Source: Gracilaria vermiculophylla (lineage: Eukaryota > Rhodophyta > Florideophyceae > Gracilariales > Gracilariaceae). Taken from it: 64,000 nucleotides of DNA. Below the pieces are notes generated by a model. It did no database searches, was not told the origin of the DNA, and saw only the letters and a program-made list of their open reading frames with translations. Location: positions 750,658-814,657 of the forward strand of contig JAHNZQ020000004.1 in the NCBI GenBank assembly GCA_019155205.2, read 5' to 3'. The position numbers and the translations under genes were made by a program. Positions 62,599 through 64,000 of this stretch are shown here, in pieces (position 1 is the first letter of the stretch; the number at the start of each line of letters is the position of its first letter).

Positions 62599-62851
62599 CA
62601 AAACCCATCGCTATTCTGAAAGAATAGCAATGGGTTTTGCAATATCGAGAACTCATGGGGGTCGATTCTTTCAGAATCGACCCTCCATGAGTTCTCGAAC
62701 GGCAATTAATGAACTTTTTGAGCGTGGTAACCACCACACCCAGGGGTGTGATTTCATGGATGAGATTGCAATTAATTGAAATCGACGATTGTGCTCTAAC
62801 CATAATATTGCAACCTGATGGGACGTTTCTACGAAAGTTACCCATCAGATT
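62599..62851. repeat. Cluster of four foldback hairpins
   Basis: Hairpin 1 (62599-62639): 19-base arms caaaacccatcgctattct and agaatagcaatgggttttg with one mismatch and a 3-nt loop. Hairpin 2 (62646-62696): 23-24-base arms joined at tcgattct-ttc-agaatcga, one indel, 3-nt loop. Hairpin 3 (62735-62750): cacaccc-ag-gggtgtg, just after the palindrome gtggtaaccac. Hairpin 4 (62812-62851): 18-19-base arms with the core ctgatggg/cccatcag and a 3-nt loop tac. An outer pair caattaat/attaattg (near 62703 and 62771) brackets hairpin 3. Arms of different hairpins are not copies of each other, apart from the shared attct/agaat core in 1 and 2. Confidence 0.9.
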
Positions 62852-63847
62852 GACAATTGCCATGTTATAAAGCTTCAATCGTCAACATATAAACAAGAAA
62901 TCTGACCGTCACATGCAACAAGAGGTGTTACGATGCGAGAACAATGAAAGAAGCGTTGGAATATATAAAGATAGAGTGTATGGCAACAGATTGGATTATT
63001 GAGTGATGGAAAAGCACTTTCTGAGTGAAATGAAATGAATTATGCTGGTCTTCGTTGAAGACCCGACCGCAAATCCCTTTTGCTTTCCTTAGAGAAGGGA
63101 AGTCTGGCACACCACGGGCAGGCGGATCGCTTGTGACTTTTCTGAGTGAGAATGATGGGTGATGGAAATTGTATAGAAATGAAGGAATTCCAAGTTGGTG
63201 GGAAAAGCGAGGACAGGGTGTGCATCAAATGCGAAAGTGCCCATGAGTATGCAATCCCATCCGCATCAGATTTCTTCCGGCCTTGACAACAACATAATCA
63301 TGCAATAGCAACATCAGGAAATTCAATTCAAAATGACTGGCAAAGTATTACAGATATCGTGTCTTTCTCCATGCTCACACTCCTTGGTCTTTGCAGATGT
63401 TCCAAACTTCGACTGCAAAATTTACATTCGAAGTCTTTACCGTACTTTGAACTATTGACAGATGAATGAAAACGGCTAATGAAAAGTTCTATCCACAGAA
63501 TAGAGGTCATGGATTTGTTTCGACATGATGTAGACTTAGATATGTTGTGAAAGCTGTATAAAGAACTAAGCGGCTATATTTCTGAAGAAGATGGTTCACA
63601 ATACTAAAAACCAGTTTCTATTTCCTCTTCTTATTTGAAGCCGAAAGCTATTGCTTCTTGTGGTGCTGCCACCAGTTTTTAGTGAGCCAAGCTATACCAA
63701 AGCGTTGCAGCAAGATGACATATAAGGTCTTCAACAGAGAGTTAGAGCCATGGGTCGAGGACTGAAAACGCACTGCAAAGAAAATATCATGAGTGCTTAT
63801 ACAGCCAGGTACTGTATTTATAAGCCCGAGTCTAAAACATTTCGTAA
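62852..63847. other. Gene-free stretch
   Basis: 1 kb with short frames only; nothing recognised. Confidence 0.5.
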
Positions 63848-64000
63848 CTATTCGGTCACATCTCCACGTCGTGAAACATTCATCTGCCCTGCGCGTCGAA
63901 GGTCTGCATCTGTGGTGCTTTCAGGGGATATATGATTCTCTTGGATGATTCTAGCATAGTCATTCATAGGAAAGCCATGAATCACCCCAATGCAAAGCTC
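63848..64000 (-). CDS. Possible C-terminal end of a gene entering from the right edge
   Basis: A minus-strand frame is open from the last base to TAG at 63848-63850 (50 codons). It reads VIHGFPMNDYARIIQENH, then a polar stretch ending RRGDVTE, a composition like real coding sequence. No family is recognised, and a chance frame of this length is possible. Confidence 0.25.
   Translation of the reverse strand, partial: ELCIGVIHGFPMNDYARIIQENHISPESTTDADLRRAGQMNVSRRGDVTE

Noticed and set aside
1..64000. CRISPR arrays, insertion sequences, bacterial operons
   Set aside because: The gene set is eukaryotic; tandem repeats here have no unique spacers, and no transposase motif was read.
1..64000. Further tRNA genes
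   Set aside because: Occurrences of ggttcga/ttcgaacc elsewhere lack matching T-stems and acceptor stems or lie within coding sequence. A permuted tRNA could escape reading by eye.

Overview
This window looks like nuclear DNA of a red alga, most likely a mesophilic one; the species cannot be fixed from the sequence. The evidence is a eukaryotic gene set (TOR kinase, gamma-tubulin complex protein 3, membrane-anchored cyclophilin, PEMT, a LYRM7-type assembly factor), plastid-type proteins (DUF4079, an HflX GTPase with a targeting-like leader), almost no introns, wide AT-richer gaps between genes, and a tRNA-Leu whose D-loop carries a short insert. Ectopic D-loop introns of this kind are known from Cyanidioschyzon. 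Several reading frames begin at non-ATG codons, so starts here were moved to the first sensible ATG.

Layout. 1-3917: C-terminal part of TOR (FAT, FRB, kinase, FATC). 3918-11921: a decay zone with three minisatellites, a sulfotransferase-like pseudogene (+) and an EF-G pseudogene (-) meeting tail to tail near 8.1 kb, a 100-N gap and a poly-C tract. 11.9-24.1 kb: a bZIP-like protein with a Cys cluster, GCP3, a large beta-propeller/coiled-coil protein, and a PRXL2-like thioredoxin-fold protein. 25.9-29.5 kb: a GC-rich islet with a mitochondrial bS21 candidate, a DCXR-like short-chain dehydrogenase, and a two-exon gene of unknown family. 33-39.3 kb: a hemerythrin-like protein with lost ligands, HflX, LYRM7/MZM1, DUF4079 and a NUDT22-type Nudix protein. 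43-51 kb: two CAP (SCP/PR-1) secreted paralogues on either side of a KA1-tailed protein kinase. 52.5-60.8 kb: a VAS1/ISS1-like aminotransferase with one frameshift, a cyclophilin, tRNA-Leu(UAA) and PEMT. 60.8-64 kb: gene-poor DNA containing a tight cluster of foldback hairpins, and possibly the tail of a gene entering from the right edge.

The genes do not form one pathway. They read as ordinary housekeeping and organelle genes separated by decaying DNA. The points most worth following are the D-loop intron in tRNA-Leu, the CAP paralogues whose C-terminal 10-Cys modules have identical spacing, the hairpin cluster at 62.6-62.85 kb, and the 15-bp array that lies in the same frame as the sulfotransferase pseudogene.
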